DNA of 64,000 nt from NCBI GenBank assembly GCA_013911065.1, contig JACERV010000021.1, positions 29,683-93,682 on the forward strand. Reading direction: 5' to 3'. This DNA is from Ruminococcus sp. Its GTDB lineage: Bacteria > Bacillota > Clostridia > Lachnospirales > Lachnospiraceae. Below the pieces are notes generated by a model. It was given only the letters and a program-made list of their open reading frames with translations. It was not told the origin of the DNA and did no database searches. The position numbers were made by a program, and so were the translations under genes. This document shows, in pieces, positions 49,273 through 58,400 of the stretch (positions are counted from its first letter, which is position 1; every line of letters begins with the position of its first letter).

Positions 49273-50391
49273 GTGACAAAAATTGATATTATTTCCGGAT
49301 TTCTTGGAGCCGGGAAAACAACATTTATTAAAAAAATGCTAAAAGAAGCATTTCAGGGAGAGCAGGTTGTACTGATAGAAAATGAGTTCGGTGAAATTGG
49401 AATTGACGGAGGGTTTTTGAAGGAAGCAGGAATTGAAATCCGTGAAATGAATTCCGGCTGTATTTGTTGCTCTTTAGTTGGTGATTTTGGTGAATCCCTG
49501 AAAGAAGTGGTGGATACATACCACCCGGACAGAATTCTGATTGAGCCATCGGGAGTGGGAAAACTTTCCGATGTGATAAAAGCAGTTCAGGATGTACAAA
49601 GCGAGATTGATGTAGAGCTGAACAGTTTTACGACAGTGGTGGATGCCACAAAATGCAGGCTTTATAAGAATAACTTCGGCGAATTCTTTAGTAATCAGGT
49701 AGAGTATGCGGGAGCAATTATTTTAAGCCGTACTGATAAGGCAAAACCGGAAAAGGTAGAAGAAAGTTATGAGATTCTCAGAGAATTAAATAAAAAGGCA
49801 CCCATAATTACCACGCCGATTGCCCAGTTATCTGGGGAGAAGCTGTTAAAGGTTATGGAGGACAGCAAGTCTCTGGAAGAAGAACTGCTGGATGAAATGG
49901 CATGCCCGACTTGCGGAGGACACCATGAACATGACCACACCTGCGGCTGTGGAGGCCATTATGAACACGGAGAAGGCTGCGGCTGCGGAGGCCATCATGA
50001 ACACGGAGAAGGCTGCGGCTGTGAAAGCCATCATGAACATGGTGACACATGCGGCCACGAACATGGTCATCAGCACGAGCACGATCATCATCACAAACAT
50101 GGTCATCACCACGCAGATGAAGTATTTACAAGCTGGGGCCGTGAGACGGTTAAGGTATATAACAGGGATGAGATTGACCATATTCTCGGAACATTAGAAT
50201 CGGATAAATCACTGGGAGTAATTCTTCGTGCAAAAGGAATGGTAGCAGGAGATGAGGAATGGATTTATTTTGATATGGTTCCCGAGGAATATGAAGTGCG
50301 CAGCGGCGGGACAGAATATACAGGCAGAATTTGTGTAATCGGCTCAGACTTGAATGAAGCAAAGCTGGCGGAATTATTTGGAGTAGAATAA
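49273..50391 (+). CDS. CobW/G3E family GTPase with His/Cys-rich metal-binding insert
   Basis: GFLGAGKTTFIKKML, ENEFGEIGIDGGFL, SGCICCSL, long HEHD/CGCGGHHEHGEG insert; GTG start. Confidence 0.95.
   Translation: MTKIDIISGFLGAGKTTFIKKMLKEAFQGEQVVLIENEFGEIGIDGGFLKEAGIEIREMNSGCICCSLVGDFGESLKEVVDTYHPDRILIEPSGVGKLSDVIKAVQDVQSEIDVELNSFTTVVDATKCRLYKNNFGEFFSNQVEYAGAIILSRTDKAKPEKVEESYEILRELNKKAPIITTPIAQLSGEKLLKVMEDSKSLEEELLDEMACPTCGGHHEHDHTCGCGGHYEHGEGCGCGGHHEHGEGCGCESHHEHGDTCGHEHGHQHEHDHHHKHGHHHADEVFTSWGRETVKVYNRDEIDHILGTLESDKSLGVILRAKGMVAGDEEWIYFDMVPEEYEVRSGGTEYTGRICVIGSDLNEAKLAELFGVE
49951..50022 (+). repeat. 36-nt coding tandem repeat within CobW gene
   Basis: Two near-identical units GGAGGCCATYATGAACACGGAGAAGGCTGCGGCTGC, then a degenerate third. 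Confidence 0.85.
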
Positions 50392-50442
50392 TCCTGAACG
50401 AAGAGTGCGGGATAATCCGATGGAAGATTGGAGAGATAGAGG

Positions 50443-51390
50443 ATGACAGAGCCTGATGTAATGGTATATCTGATAACTGGATTTTTGGACAGCGGAAAAA
50501 CGGAATTTTTAAAATTTACACTGAAACAGGATTATTTTCAGGTTGAAGGGACAACACTGCTGATTCTCTGCGAGGAGGGTGAAGGAGAGTATGACCTTCG
50601 GGAACTGCAGGAATATGATGTTCAAATAGAACGTGTACAGGACCAGAAAGACTTGACAGAAGCCTGGCTAGAAGAAATGAATAAAAAATACAAACCGGAG
50701 CGTGTCGTTGTAGAGTACAATGGCATGTGGAAGGTTAGTGATTTTGAGGCACTGAAGCTGCCTATGGGGTGGGGGATCGAGCAGAAACTTACTACAGTGG
50801 ATGCCAGCACTTTTCAGACGTATCTGGCTAATTTAAAACCACTATTTGTGGAAATGGTCCGGGATTCGGAGATGGTGATATTTAACCGTTGTATGGATAA
50901 AAAACCTCTGGCGGGCTACAGACGCAGTGTGAAGGTAGTAAGCCCTCAGGCAGAAGTTATATTTGAAGATGAAAAGGGTGAAGTAGAGAATATTTTTGCA
51001 GATGCTGTTCCCTATGATTTGAGTGCTCCGGTCATCGAAGTGCCCCGGGAAGATTATGGTATCTGGTATGTGGATGTGATGGATAATCCCGATAGATATA
51101 AGGGGAAGACGGTAAAATTTACAGCACGAGTAATGAAGCCGAAGGGATTTCCTTCAAAGGTGTTTTTCCCCGGCCGTATGGCTATGACATGCTGTGCCGA
51201 TGATACCACATTTCTTGGCTATGTATGTAAAAGTGCCTATGCCCCTAAGTTAAAACCTGGACAATGGGTAACAGTACGGGCTAAAATAGGCTTTGAGCGG
51301 GTTTCTGTATACCGCGGCGTAGGGCCGGTTTTGGAGGCAGAGTATATAGAAGAGGCTGAACCGATAGGAGAATTAGTATATTTTAATTAG
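50443..51390 (+). CDS. G3E/CobW-like P-loop protein with C-terminal DUF1980/TIGR03943-like domain
   Basis: YLITGFLDSGKTEFLKF Walker A; C-term DNPDRYKGKTVKFTARVMKPKGFPSKVFFPGRMAMTCCADDTTFLGYVC. Confidence 0.75.
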   Translation: MTEPDVMVYLITGFLDSGKTEFLKFTLKQDYFQVEGTTLLILCEEGEGEYDLRELQEYDVQIERVQDQKDLTEAWLEEMNKKYKPERVVVEYNGMWKVSDFEALKLPMGWGIEQKLTTVDASTFQTYLANLKPLFVEMVRDSEMVIFNRCMDKKPLAGYRRSVKVVSPQAEVIFEDEKGEVENIFADAVPYDLSAPVIEVPREDYGIWYVDVMDNPDRYKGKTVKFTARVMKPKGFPSKVFFPGRMAMTCCADDTTFLGYVCKSAYAPKLKPGQWVTVRAKIGFERVSVYRGVGPVLEAEYIEEAEPIGELVYFN

Positions 51391-51448
51391 GATTGTGTAA
51401 AAGCAAAATTTGCGTTAAACTAATAACAAATATGAAATACGAGGAGAT

Positions 51449-52414
51449 ATGGCTATGGAGAAGCAATTAGATGTAATCGCAATAGGGGAATTACTGATTG
51501 ATTTTACAATGAGCGGAGAAAGCGAGCAGGGCAATAATATGTTTGAAGCCTGCCCTGGCGGTGCCCCCTGTAATGTGCTTGCTATGCTGAATAAATTAGG
51601 CAGAAAGACAGCATTTCTGGGAAAAGTGGGAACAGACCAGTTCGGAGTTCTGTTAAAAAACACATTGGACCAGGTGGGAATCGGAACATCTAACCTGCAG
51701 ATGGATTCAGAAGTCAACACAACTTTGGCTTTTGTACATACATTTCCTGATGGAGACAGGGAGTTTTCCTTCTACAGAAATCCAGGGGCAGATATGATGC
51801 TTACAGAAGATGAAGTAGACGCTGAATTTCTGAAGCAGACAAAATTATTCCATTTTGGTACATTATCTATGACTCATGAAGGTATCCGCAAGTCTACAAA
51901 AAAGGCGTTGGACATTGCAAAGGAGAACGGGCTTTTGATTTCCTTTGATCCAAACCTGCGTCCTCCTCTCTGGAGCTCTCTTGATTTGGCCAAAGAACAG
52001 ATGGAATATGGGTTTCAGTTTTGTGATATTTTGAAAATTTCAGATAATGAGATTCAGTTTGTCTCAGGTAAAGAAGATTATGACGAAGGGATTCAGTATC
52101 TTCAGGAGAAATATCATATTCCATTGATTTTGCTCACTCTTGGAAAGGATGGAAGCCGTGCTTATTATAAAGATATGCGTGTAGAGAGAGGCGGCTTTAA
52201 AATGAATACCATAGAGACCACCGGTGCAGGAGATACGTTCTGCGGAAGCGCACTGAATTATGTACTGGAATATGGTTTGGACAACCTGACAGAAGAGCGT
52301 CTTGGCGAGATGCTTACATTTGCCAATGCGGCAGCAGCATTAATTACGACAAAAAAGGGGGCTATACGCTCCATGCCGGAAAAAGAAGAAGTGCTGGAGA
52401 TTATAAAGAAATAG
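51449..52414 (+). CDS. PfkB family carbohydrate kinase (fructokinase-like)
   Basis: IAIGELLIDFTM, GGAPCNVLAMLNKLG, TTGAGDTFCGSALNYVL. Confidence 0.93.
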   Translation: MAMEKQLDVIAIGELLIDFTMSGESEQGNNMFEACPGGAPCNVLAMLNKLGRKTAFLGKVGTDQFGVLLKNTLDQVGIGTSNLQMDSEVNTTLAFVHTFPDGDREFSFYRNPGADMMLTEDEVDAEFLKQTKLFHFGTLSMTHEGIRKSTKKALDIAKENGLLISFDPNLRPPLWSSLDLAKEQMEYGFQFCDILKISDNEIQFVSGKEDYDEGIQYLQEKYHIPLILLTLGKDGSRAYYKDMRVERGGFKMNTIETTGAGDTFCGSALNYVLEYGLDNLTEERLGEMLTFANAAAALITTKKGAIRSMPEKEEVLEIIKK

Positions 52415-52429
52415 ATGAAATAACTAGAA

Positions 52430-52462
52430 GTGGTGCCGGAGCTAAAACTCCGGCACCACTTT
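52430..52462 (+). terminator. Rho-independent terminator
   Basis: AGTGGTGCCGGAG-CTAAAA-CTCCGGCACCACT then T-rich. Confidence 0.9.
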
Positions 52463-52582
52463 GTATATATACGAGTTTTTTCGTTTTTTCACAGAGCGAA
52501 CATTATTACAACACATTTAATAGATACAATAAAGCCACAACAAATAGATATAATTTACATATAAAAGCCGGGGGATAAAGCA

Positions 52583-53263
52583 ATGAGAAAAATATTAATT
52601 GTTGATGATGAAGAGGCCATTCGTAAAGGTTTAAAAGAATATGCAGAATTTATGAATTATGAGGTTATTGAAGCAAGTGATGGAATGCAAGCTGTAAACA
52701 TCTGCAAAGATCAGGATTTTGATGTAATTATCATGGATGTTATGATGCCGAAGCTTGATGGATTTACAGCCAGTAAAGAAATACGGAAAATAAAAGACAT
52801 TCCTATTTTGATGTTGTCTGCCCGTTCCGAAGAATATGACAAGTTATTCGGTTTTGAACTTGGTATTGATGATTATGTTACGAAACCCTTTTCTCCGAGA
52901 GAAGTCCTGGCACGCATCAATGTGATTATAAACCGTAATTCAGGACGTACAGCGCAGGTAAATGATGTTCATGAAACTTATAAGTTTGACGGACTTGAAG
53001 TGGATATTACGGCAAGAAGTGTTGTAATTGATGGGACAAAAACTGAACTGACTCCTAAAGAATACGACTTGTTATTTTATTTGGTCAAAAACCAAAATAT
53101 TGCACTTAGCCGTGAAAAACTTCTTACTGAGGTATGGGGCTATGACTTTTATGGAGATGACCGGACGGTTGACACTCATATTAAAACGCTAAGGGTCAGC
53201 CTCGGTGATTATAAAGAAAAAATAGCCACCCTGAGAGGAGTTGGATATCGTTTTGAAGGTTGA
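52583..53263 (+). CDS. OmpR-family response regulator
   Basis: KILIVDDEEAIRKGL, VMMPKLDGF, winged helix C-term. Confidence 0.96.
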   Translation: MRKILIVDDEEAIRKGLKEYAEFMNYEVIEASDGMQAVNICKDQDFDVIIMDVMMPKLDGFTASKEIRKIKDIPILMLSARSEEYDKLFGFELGIDDYVTKPFSPREVLARINVIINRNSGRTAQVNDVHETYKFDGLEVDITARSVVIDGTKTELTPKEYDLLFYLVKNQNIALSREKLLTEVWGYDFYGDDRTVDTHIKTLRVSLGDYKEKIATLRGVGYRFEG

Positions 53264-54665
53264 TTTGAAGGGTTTAAAATTCAAAAGCTGGCTGTATTTG
53301 ATGATATTTTCCGCACTTATCCTGCTTGTCTTGTGGGCGCTGCAGTTTTTATTCTTGAGCACATTCTATATGAGTATGAAGACAAATGAAATTGTTAAAA
53401 TTGGAGAAAAGGTGGTGAACGAATACAAAAACTTTGATTTCAACGACATCATGAGTGAATACGCATTTAAAAATAATCTCAGAATTACGCTGCTTGATAA
53501 AAATGGTAATATCGCAAGAGGATCAGATGGATTTGGTATGACAATGCAGCAGGGCCGAAATCTTTTCCCTGCGGTTTTTTTTGATAAAATAGAAGAAGAA
53601 TTCAGTAAAACTAATGCTGACCATGTTCATTTTTCAGCTGAAACAGGAAAAAATGATATGTCACAGATTGTTTACGTTGCTAAAGTGGAAAGAACGGGAG
53701 GAGATTTGAATTATCTCTGTATTATCAGCCCGATTCCTCCCATTGATTCAACCACAACGGTGCTAAGTACACAGTTTATTATTATTACAGCCATCATTTT
53801 TGTTTTATCCCTTATTGTAGCACAGGTTATTTCAAAAAAAATGTCAAAGCCAATTATCGAGCTGACTAAATCAGCTGAAAAACTGGCTGCTGGTGATATG
53901 AAAGTGAATTTTGAAGGTGAAGGCTATTCTGAAATCTATCAGTTGGCTTCCACGCTCAATTATGCCACACATGAACTCTCTAAATTGGATGATTACCGGA
54001 AAGACTTTATTGCCAATATATCTCATGATTTGAAAACACCTCTTACGATTATAAAAATGTACGGCGAAATGATCAGGGATATTTCTGGAGAAAACCCTGA
54101 TAAACAAAAAGCACACAGTGAGCAGATTGTGAAAGAAGCCGACTGGCTTTCCGAAATGGTCAATGAAATTTTGGAATTATCCAAACTTGAATCAGGCAAT
54201 GCAGAAATCGTGAAAACAAAAGTTGATTTGAGCGTGTGCCTCAAAGATACTTTATCAAGTTTTGAAGTTCTGTCTTACCGTGAGGGATATATCTTTGAAA
54301 TGGATATTGATGGTCATCTCTGTGTGCCGGGCAGTGAGCAGTACCTGCGGCGTATATTTTATAATTTAATTAGTAATGCAGTTAACTACACCGGAGAAAA
54401 CAAAACCATAAAAGTGTCTCTTAAGGATCAGGGCAATAAAGTACGTTTTACCGTGACCGATTTCGGGAATGGTATTCCGGCAGACAAGCTGAATAATATT
54501 TGGGACAGATATTACAAATCCAACGAAGTGCATAGACGTGCGGTTGTGGGGACAGGTCTTGGTCTGTCTATTGTCAAAAATTCTCTTGAATTGCATTCTG
54601 CTGCTTATGGTGTCCAGAGTGAAGAAGGTAAGGGCAGCACTTTCTGGTTTGAAATGGAAAAGTAA
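53253..54665 (+). CDS. sensor histidine kinase
   Basis: Two TM, HAMP, FIANISHDLKTPLTIIKMY, GTGLGLSIVKNSLELH. Confidence 0.95.
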   Translation: MKVDLKGLKFKSWLYLMIFSALILLVLWALQFLFLSTFYMSMKTNEIVKIGEKVVNEYKNFDFNDIMSEYAFKNNLRITLLDKNGNIARGSDGFGMTMQQGRNLFPAVFFDKIEEEFSKTNADHVHFSAETGKNDMSQIVYVAKVERTGGDLNYLCIISPIPPIDSTTTVLSTQFIIITAIIFVLSLIVAQVISKKMSKPIIELTKSAEKLAAGDMKVNFEGEGYSEIYQLASTLNYATHELSKLDDYRKDFIANISHDLKTPLTIIKMYGEMIRDISGENPDKQKAHSEQIVKEADWLSEMVNEILELSKLESGNAEIVKTKVDLSVCLKDTLSSFEVLSYREGYIFEMDIDGHLCVPGSEQYLRRIFYNLISNAVNYTGENKTIKVSLKDQGNKVRFTVTDFGNGIPADKLNNIWDRYYKSNEVHRRAVVGTGLGLSIVKNSLELHSAAYGVQSEEGKGSTFWFEMEK

Positions 54666-54688
54666 ATAAACAACTGAATATCTGGTAA

Positions 54689-54723
54689 ACACCGGCTTTC
54701 CACTGTGAACGCCGGTGTTTTTT
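54689..54723 (+). terminator. Rho-independent terminator
   Basis: AACACCGGC...GCCGGTGTTTTTT. Confidence 0.85.
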
Positions 54724-54919
54724 ATATAATAGGAAGCTGCGTAATCTTCATCAGACTTTCACAGAACCCTCAACAAATAAACTTTAGACCAACCTTTTCA
54801 ATGATTAAAATCTATTCATACAAAAAAAGGAGAGGGGGAAGCGCCTGAGGAATGGTGATATTTATAAAAACAGTAATTTGAATTATAAAAAATAAAATTT
54901 ATTTTAGGAGGAATGCATT

Positions 54920-56521
54920 ATGATGATATTAATCAACGCATTTAAAAGTATTACACGGTCTAAAGGGCGCAATATCCTGATTGGGATTATCGTGGTAACG
55001 GTTGCTGCTTCGTCCAGTATAGCACTTGCTATAAAAAGTGCCGCCAGCACAGCAAAGGAAACAGGACTTGAAAACCAAACGATTACAGGCTCCATTTCGG
55101 TGGACAGACAAAAACTGATGGAAGGTGCGCAAGGCGATGGAGATAGCGGGGGTCAGGCTGATATGGGTTCTATGCGGGAACTGATGCAGCAATATCCGGA
55201 CTTAAGTTTGGATGAATTAAAAACTTATTCAGAATCGGATTATGTCAAAGAATTTTATTACACTGCATCCGCTTCACTAAACGCTGCAGGAGATGTTGAA
55301 GCATACAGCACGGAAAGCTCGTCAACAAGTTCCGATGATTCAGGCAGTGAACAGAATGGCATGCCTGATGGTATGAGAGGCGGTATGAACGGTGGTATGG
55401 ACAGCAGCGGATTCGGCGGAATGACAATGGGTGATTTTTCAATCACCGGGTATTCCAGTGAAAGTGCCATGACAAAGTTTATTTCAGGTGAATCAAAAAT
55501 ATCCTCCGGGGAAATGTTTGATGTAGAATCGTCAGATTTAAATTGTCTGATCAGCAATGAACTTGCCGTGTTCAATGGTCTTTCGGTGGGCGATACAATC
55601 ACCCTTGCAAACCCCAATGCCGAGGATGAAACCTATTCATTTACCATTGTAGGAATCTATACGAACACAAGTTCCGCAGATTCAAGCAATCAAATGAGAT
55701 TTTCAACAGCGCAAGATCCAGCCAATCTGATTTGTGTCAGCTATAATGCGCTGAAAGCTGTCACCGATAACTCGGAAGCAGTTGCCACAACATCAACGGA
55801 TGACAATGGCAGTGAAACAACCACAGCACTTAGTATGCAGACTTCCGGCACATATGTTTTCTCTGATAAAACAAATTATGAGAGCTTCAGTAAAGAGCTT
55901 ACAGGCAAAGGTCTTTCTGAATACTATACACTTTCGTCAAGTGATATAAACAATTATGATTCAAGCCTGGTTCCCCTTGAAAATCTGAGCAGTTTTGCTA
56001 CAACCCTTCTGTTTATTATACTTGGAGTAGGTGCAATCATTTTGATTGTCCTCAATATCTTCAATATACGTGAGCGGAAATATGAAGTGGGTGTACTAAC
56101 CGCAATTGGAATTAAAAAGGGGAAGGTTGCCATGCAGTATATAACCGAACTTTTAGCAGTTACATTTATCTCAGTTATCATAGGCACAGGAATCGGTGCG
56201 GCGGCATCCGTACCTGTATCAAACAATCTCCTTGCTTTACAGGTATCTTCCCAGGAAGCAGCGCAGAATTCACAGCAGGAGAACTTTGGCAGAGCCGGTG
56301 GAGGCGGCCAAGGCGGTATGCAGACCCGAGGTTCCGGAGGTATGTTTGGAAATTCTACAAATGCCGTGGAATATCTGGACACCATAGATGCCACAATCAG
56401 TATTGAAATTCTGGGACAGCTGGTAGGTATAGGCATATTATTAACAATTCTTTCGAGTCTGGCAGGAGTCGTTTTTGTTCTCAGATACGAGCCGCTTAAA
56501 ATTCTTGCAAACAGGACTTAA
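54920..56521 (+). CDS. ABC transporter permease with Gly/Met-rich extracellular insertions
   Basis: INAFKSITRSKGRNILIGIIVVTVAASSSIAL; FtsX/MacB-like fold; GMPDGMRGGMNGGMDSSGFGGMTM. Confidence 0.9.
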   Translation: MMILINAFKSITRSKGRNILIGIIVVTVAASSSIALAIKSAASTAKETGLENQTITGSISVDRQKLMEGAQGDGDSGGQADMGSMRELMQQYPDLSLDELKTYSESDYVKEFYYTASASLNAAGDVEAYSTESSSTSSDDSGSEQNGMPDGMRGGMNGGMDSSGFGGMTMGDFSITGYSSESAMTKFISGESKISSGEMFDVESSDLNCLISNELAVFNGLSVGDTITLANPNAEDETYSFTIVGIYTNTSSADSSNQMRFSTAQDPANLICVSYNALKAVTDNSEAVATTSTDDNGSETTTALSMQTSGTYVFSDKTNYESFSKELTGKGLSEYYTLSSSDINNYDSSLVPLENLSSFATTLLFIILGVGAIILIVLNIFNIRERKYEVGVLTAIGIKKGKVAMQYITELLAVTFISVIIGTGIGAAASVPVSNNLLALQVSSQEAAQNSQQENFGRAGGGGQGGMQTRGSGGMFGNSTNAVEYLDTIDATISIEILGQLVGIGILLTILSSLAGVVFVLRYEPLKILANRT

Positions 56522-56540
56522 ATAAAAGGAGGAAATAATC

Positions 56541-57239
56541 ATGAGTATTCTTTCGTTACAAAACGTTGGATTTTCCTATAACAAATCCACGAAGGTTTTA
56601 CAAGATATCAATTATGAATTCGAAAAAGGCAGGGTATATGCAATCGTCGGGCGCTCCGGTGCCGGTAAAACAACATTGCTTTCACTTCTGTCGGGGCTCA
56701 CATCCCCGACGGAGGGGGCCATCATCTTTGATGGCAAAGATGTTAGAAAGATTGACCGGTATAAATACCGCAGTCATTATGTCGGTGTTGTCTTTCAGCA
56801 GTTTAACCTGCTTCCCCATTTGACAGCGGTTGAAAATGTTGAACTTTCCATGAGAGCATCGGGTAAGCATATCCCCGAAAAACGTAAACTGGCTATGGAA
56901 CTTCTCGATAAAGTTGAACTGGATGATGTTCTGGCAAAACGCCGTATTTTGAAACTGTCCGGAGGTGAACAGCAGAGGGTTGCTATCGCAAGGGCATTGT
57001 CTTATAATCCTGACATTATTCTTGCAGATGAACCAACTGGAAACCTGGATCTGGCTACACAGGAAGAAATCATGGATATTTTCCAGCATCTTGCCAAAGA
57101 AGAAAACAAGTGTATTATTATCGTCAGCCATTCTCCGGAGGTTGCCAATAGCGTGGATGAAGTCTATGAGCTGGCACCCCTCAAAGAAAAACGGCGCAAA
57201 AAGCCGGCAATGGAAGATAAGGTTCAGCCGGAAAACTAA
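56541..57239 (+). CDS. ABC transporter ATP-binding protein
   Basis: GRSGAGKTTLLSLLSGL, LSGGEQQRVAIARAL, LADEPTGNLD. Confidence 0.95.
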   Translation: MSILSLQNVGFSYNKSTKVLQDINYEFEKGRVYAIVGRSGAGKTTLLSLLSGLTSPTEGAIIFDGKDVRKIDRYKYRSHYVGVVFQQFNLLPHLTAVENVELSMRASGKHIPEKRKLAMELLDKVELDDVLAKRRILKLSGGEQQRVAIARALSYNPDIILADEPTGNLDLATQEEIMDIFQHLAKEENKCIIIVSHSPEVANSVDEVYELAPLKEKRRKKPAMEDKVQPEN

Positions 57240-57300
57240 AGATTAATTTATAGCGGCGCTGCCGAGAGGCAAAGCCGAATTCTAAAAGGGGGGATTTTGC

Positions 57301-57669
57301 ATGAGTAACCTTTTAATTGCAACAAGAGAAAACAACATGGGCAAAGATATAAAAGAATCCGCGATATCTGCCGGATTCAATGTATCTGAAGCTAAAGATG
57401 GAATAAGTGTTGTTCAGATGTGTGAGGAAGCTGATTTTGATATAGTAATCATGGATACAGCGCTGCCTGAACTTGACGGATTTTCAGCTTGTAAAGAAAT
57501 ACGAAAATCAAAAGATATGCCGATTATCTTTATTTCCTCTTCCCGCAGTGAAAGTGATAAAATTCTCGGTTTTGAGGTTGGCGCTGATGATTTTATGGTT
57601 AAGCCAATATCGGTCAAAGTTCTGATGGCGAGAGTAAACGCAATTATCCGCCGTCAAATTCATCTATAA
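57301..57669 (+). CDS. stand-alone degenerate receiver domain
   Basis: FDIVIMDTALPELDGFSACKEIRKSKDMPIIFIS...DDFMVKPIS; lacks N-terminal acidic pair and any output domain. Confidence 0.8.
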   Translation: MSNLLIATRENNMGKDIKESAISAGFNVSEAKDGISVVQMCEEADFDIVIMDTALPELDGFSACKEIRKSKDMPIIFISSSRSESDKILGFEVGADDFMVKPISVKVLMARVNAIIRRQIHL

Positions 57670-57911
57670 TTTTGGCATGCTTTGATTAGTTTCTTTTCAT
57701 TCATTTATATCCTCCTTCCGGTCTTATTTTATTATACGGGGGAAAAGAAAAAATAATCATATAAAGATGATGCTAAGAAAGTTAAAAATTCTTCCTTTTT
57801 TGATAGAATAGTGTATAATATTGTTCAAGAATGAGATAACTGCCGCAAAGTGGGCAGCTGCATAAAAATATGACCGGATGAATATTCGAAAGAAATTGGG
57901 AGGCAAGGGAC

Positions 57912-58160
57912 ATGGCAGAAGGGACATTGACAGTAAACGCAGTAAATCTGAAATTTTCGACAGTGAATGAGATTCAGGAATTTGTATGGACCATTATGGA
58001 CTACAATGGGGATACAGATGTGGTTCAGGGAAGGAAAAGTGTGGATGCTAAGTCTATTTTAGGAGTGTGCAGTCTCGATATGCAGGAGCACATGGAACTT
58101 AGAGTACATAATGGAAATTTTGAACAGCTTAAATCTAAAATCAGTAAATTTATAAAATAA
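57912..58160 (+). CDS. HPr-like protein lacking active-site His
   Basis: GRKSVDAKSILGVCSLDM matches HPr Ser46 region; no GxHARPA motif at N-term. Confidence 0.75.
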   Translation: MAEGTLTVNAVNLKFSTVNEIQEFVWTIMDYNGDTDVVQGRKSVDAKSILGVCSLDMQEHMELRVHNGNFEQLKSKISKFIK

Positions 58161-58194
58161 TGGATTGCTTTTGTAAAAAGTGAAAGAAGAGGGT

Positions 58195-58223
58195 TTGACA
58201 TTTTTTCGCTAAGTAGTTATAAT
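58195..58223 (+). promoter_or_regulatory. consensus sigma-A type promoter of glnA
   Basis: TTGACA (58195-58200), 17 bp, TATAAT (58218-58223). Confidence 0.8.
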
Positions 58224-58228
58224 AAGGC

Positions 58229-58269
58229 AAAACGAGGATGTTTTCTTTACGGGGAAAGCATCCCTTTTT
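58229..58269 (+). terminator. leader terminator/attenuator candidate of glnA
   Basis: GGATGTTTTCT/GGAAAGCATCC stem then CTTTTT; alternative AAAAC-GAGGAT-GTTTT hairpin overlaps its 5' arm. Confidence 0.75.
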
Positions 58270-58400
58270 AAATTGCTAGAAAATTTAACTGTATAAATCG
58301 TATTTTCAGAAAAGTGTTTTAGTCTGCATAATGAGTTACGGGAATTGGGAAGTATAAATGAAATAAAGGTTCGGGACATATGCAATAAGGAGGTAATACT

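Noticed and set aside
49951-50040. 36-nt repeats considered as a CRISPR array
   Set aside because: Units are contiguous with no spacers and lie in frame inside a CobW-family gene.
49846-50197. ORFs on both strands over the His-rich repeat (49846-50181 -, 49853-50050 -, 49892-50197 +)
   Set aside because: Alternative-frame readings of the CobW tandem repeat.
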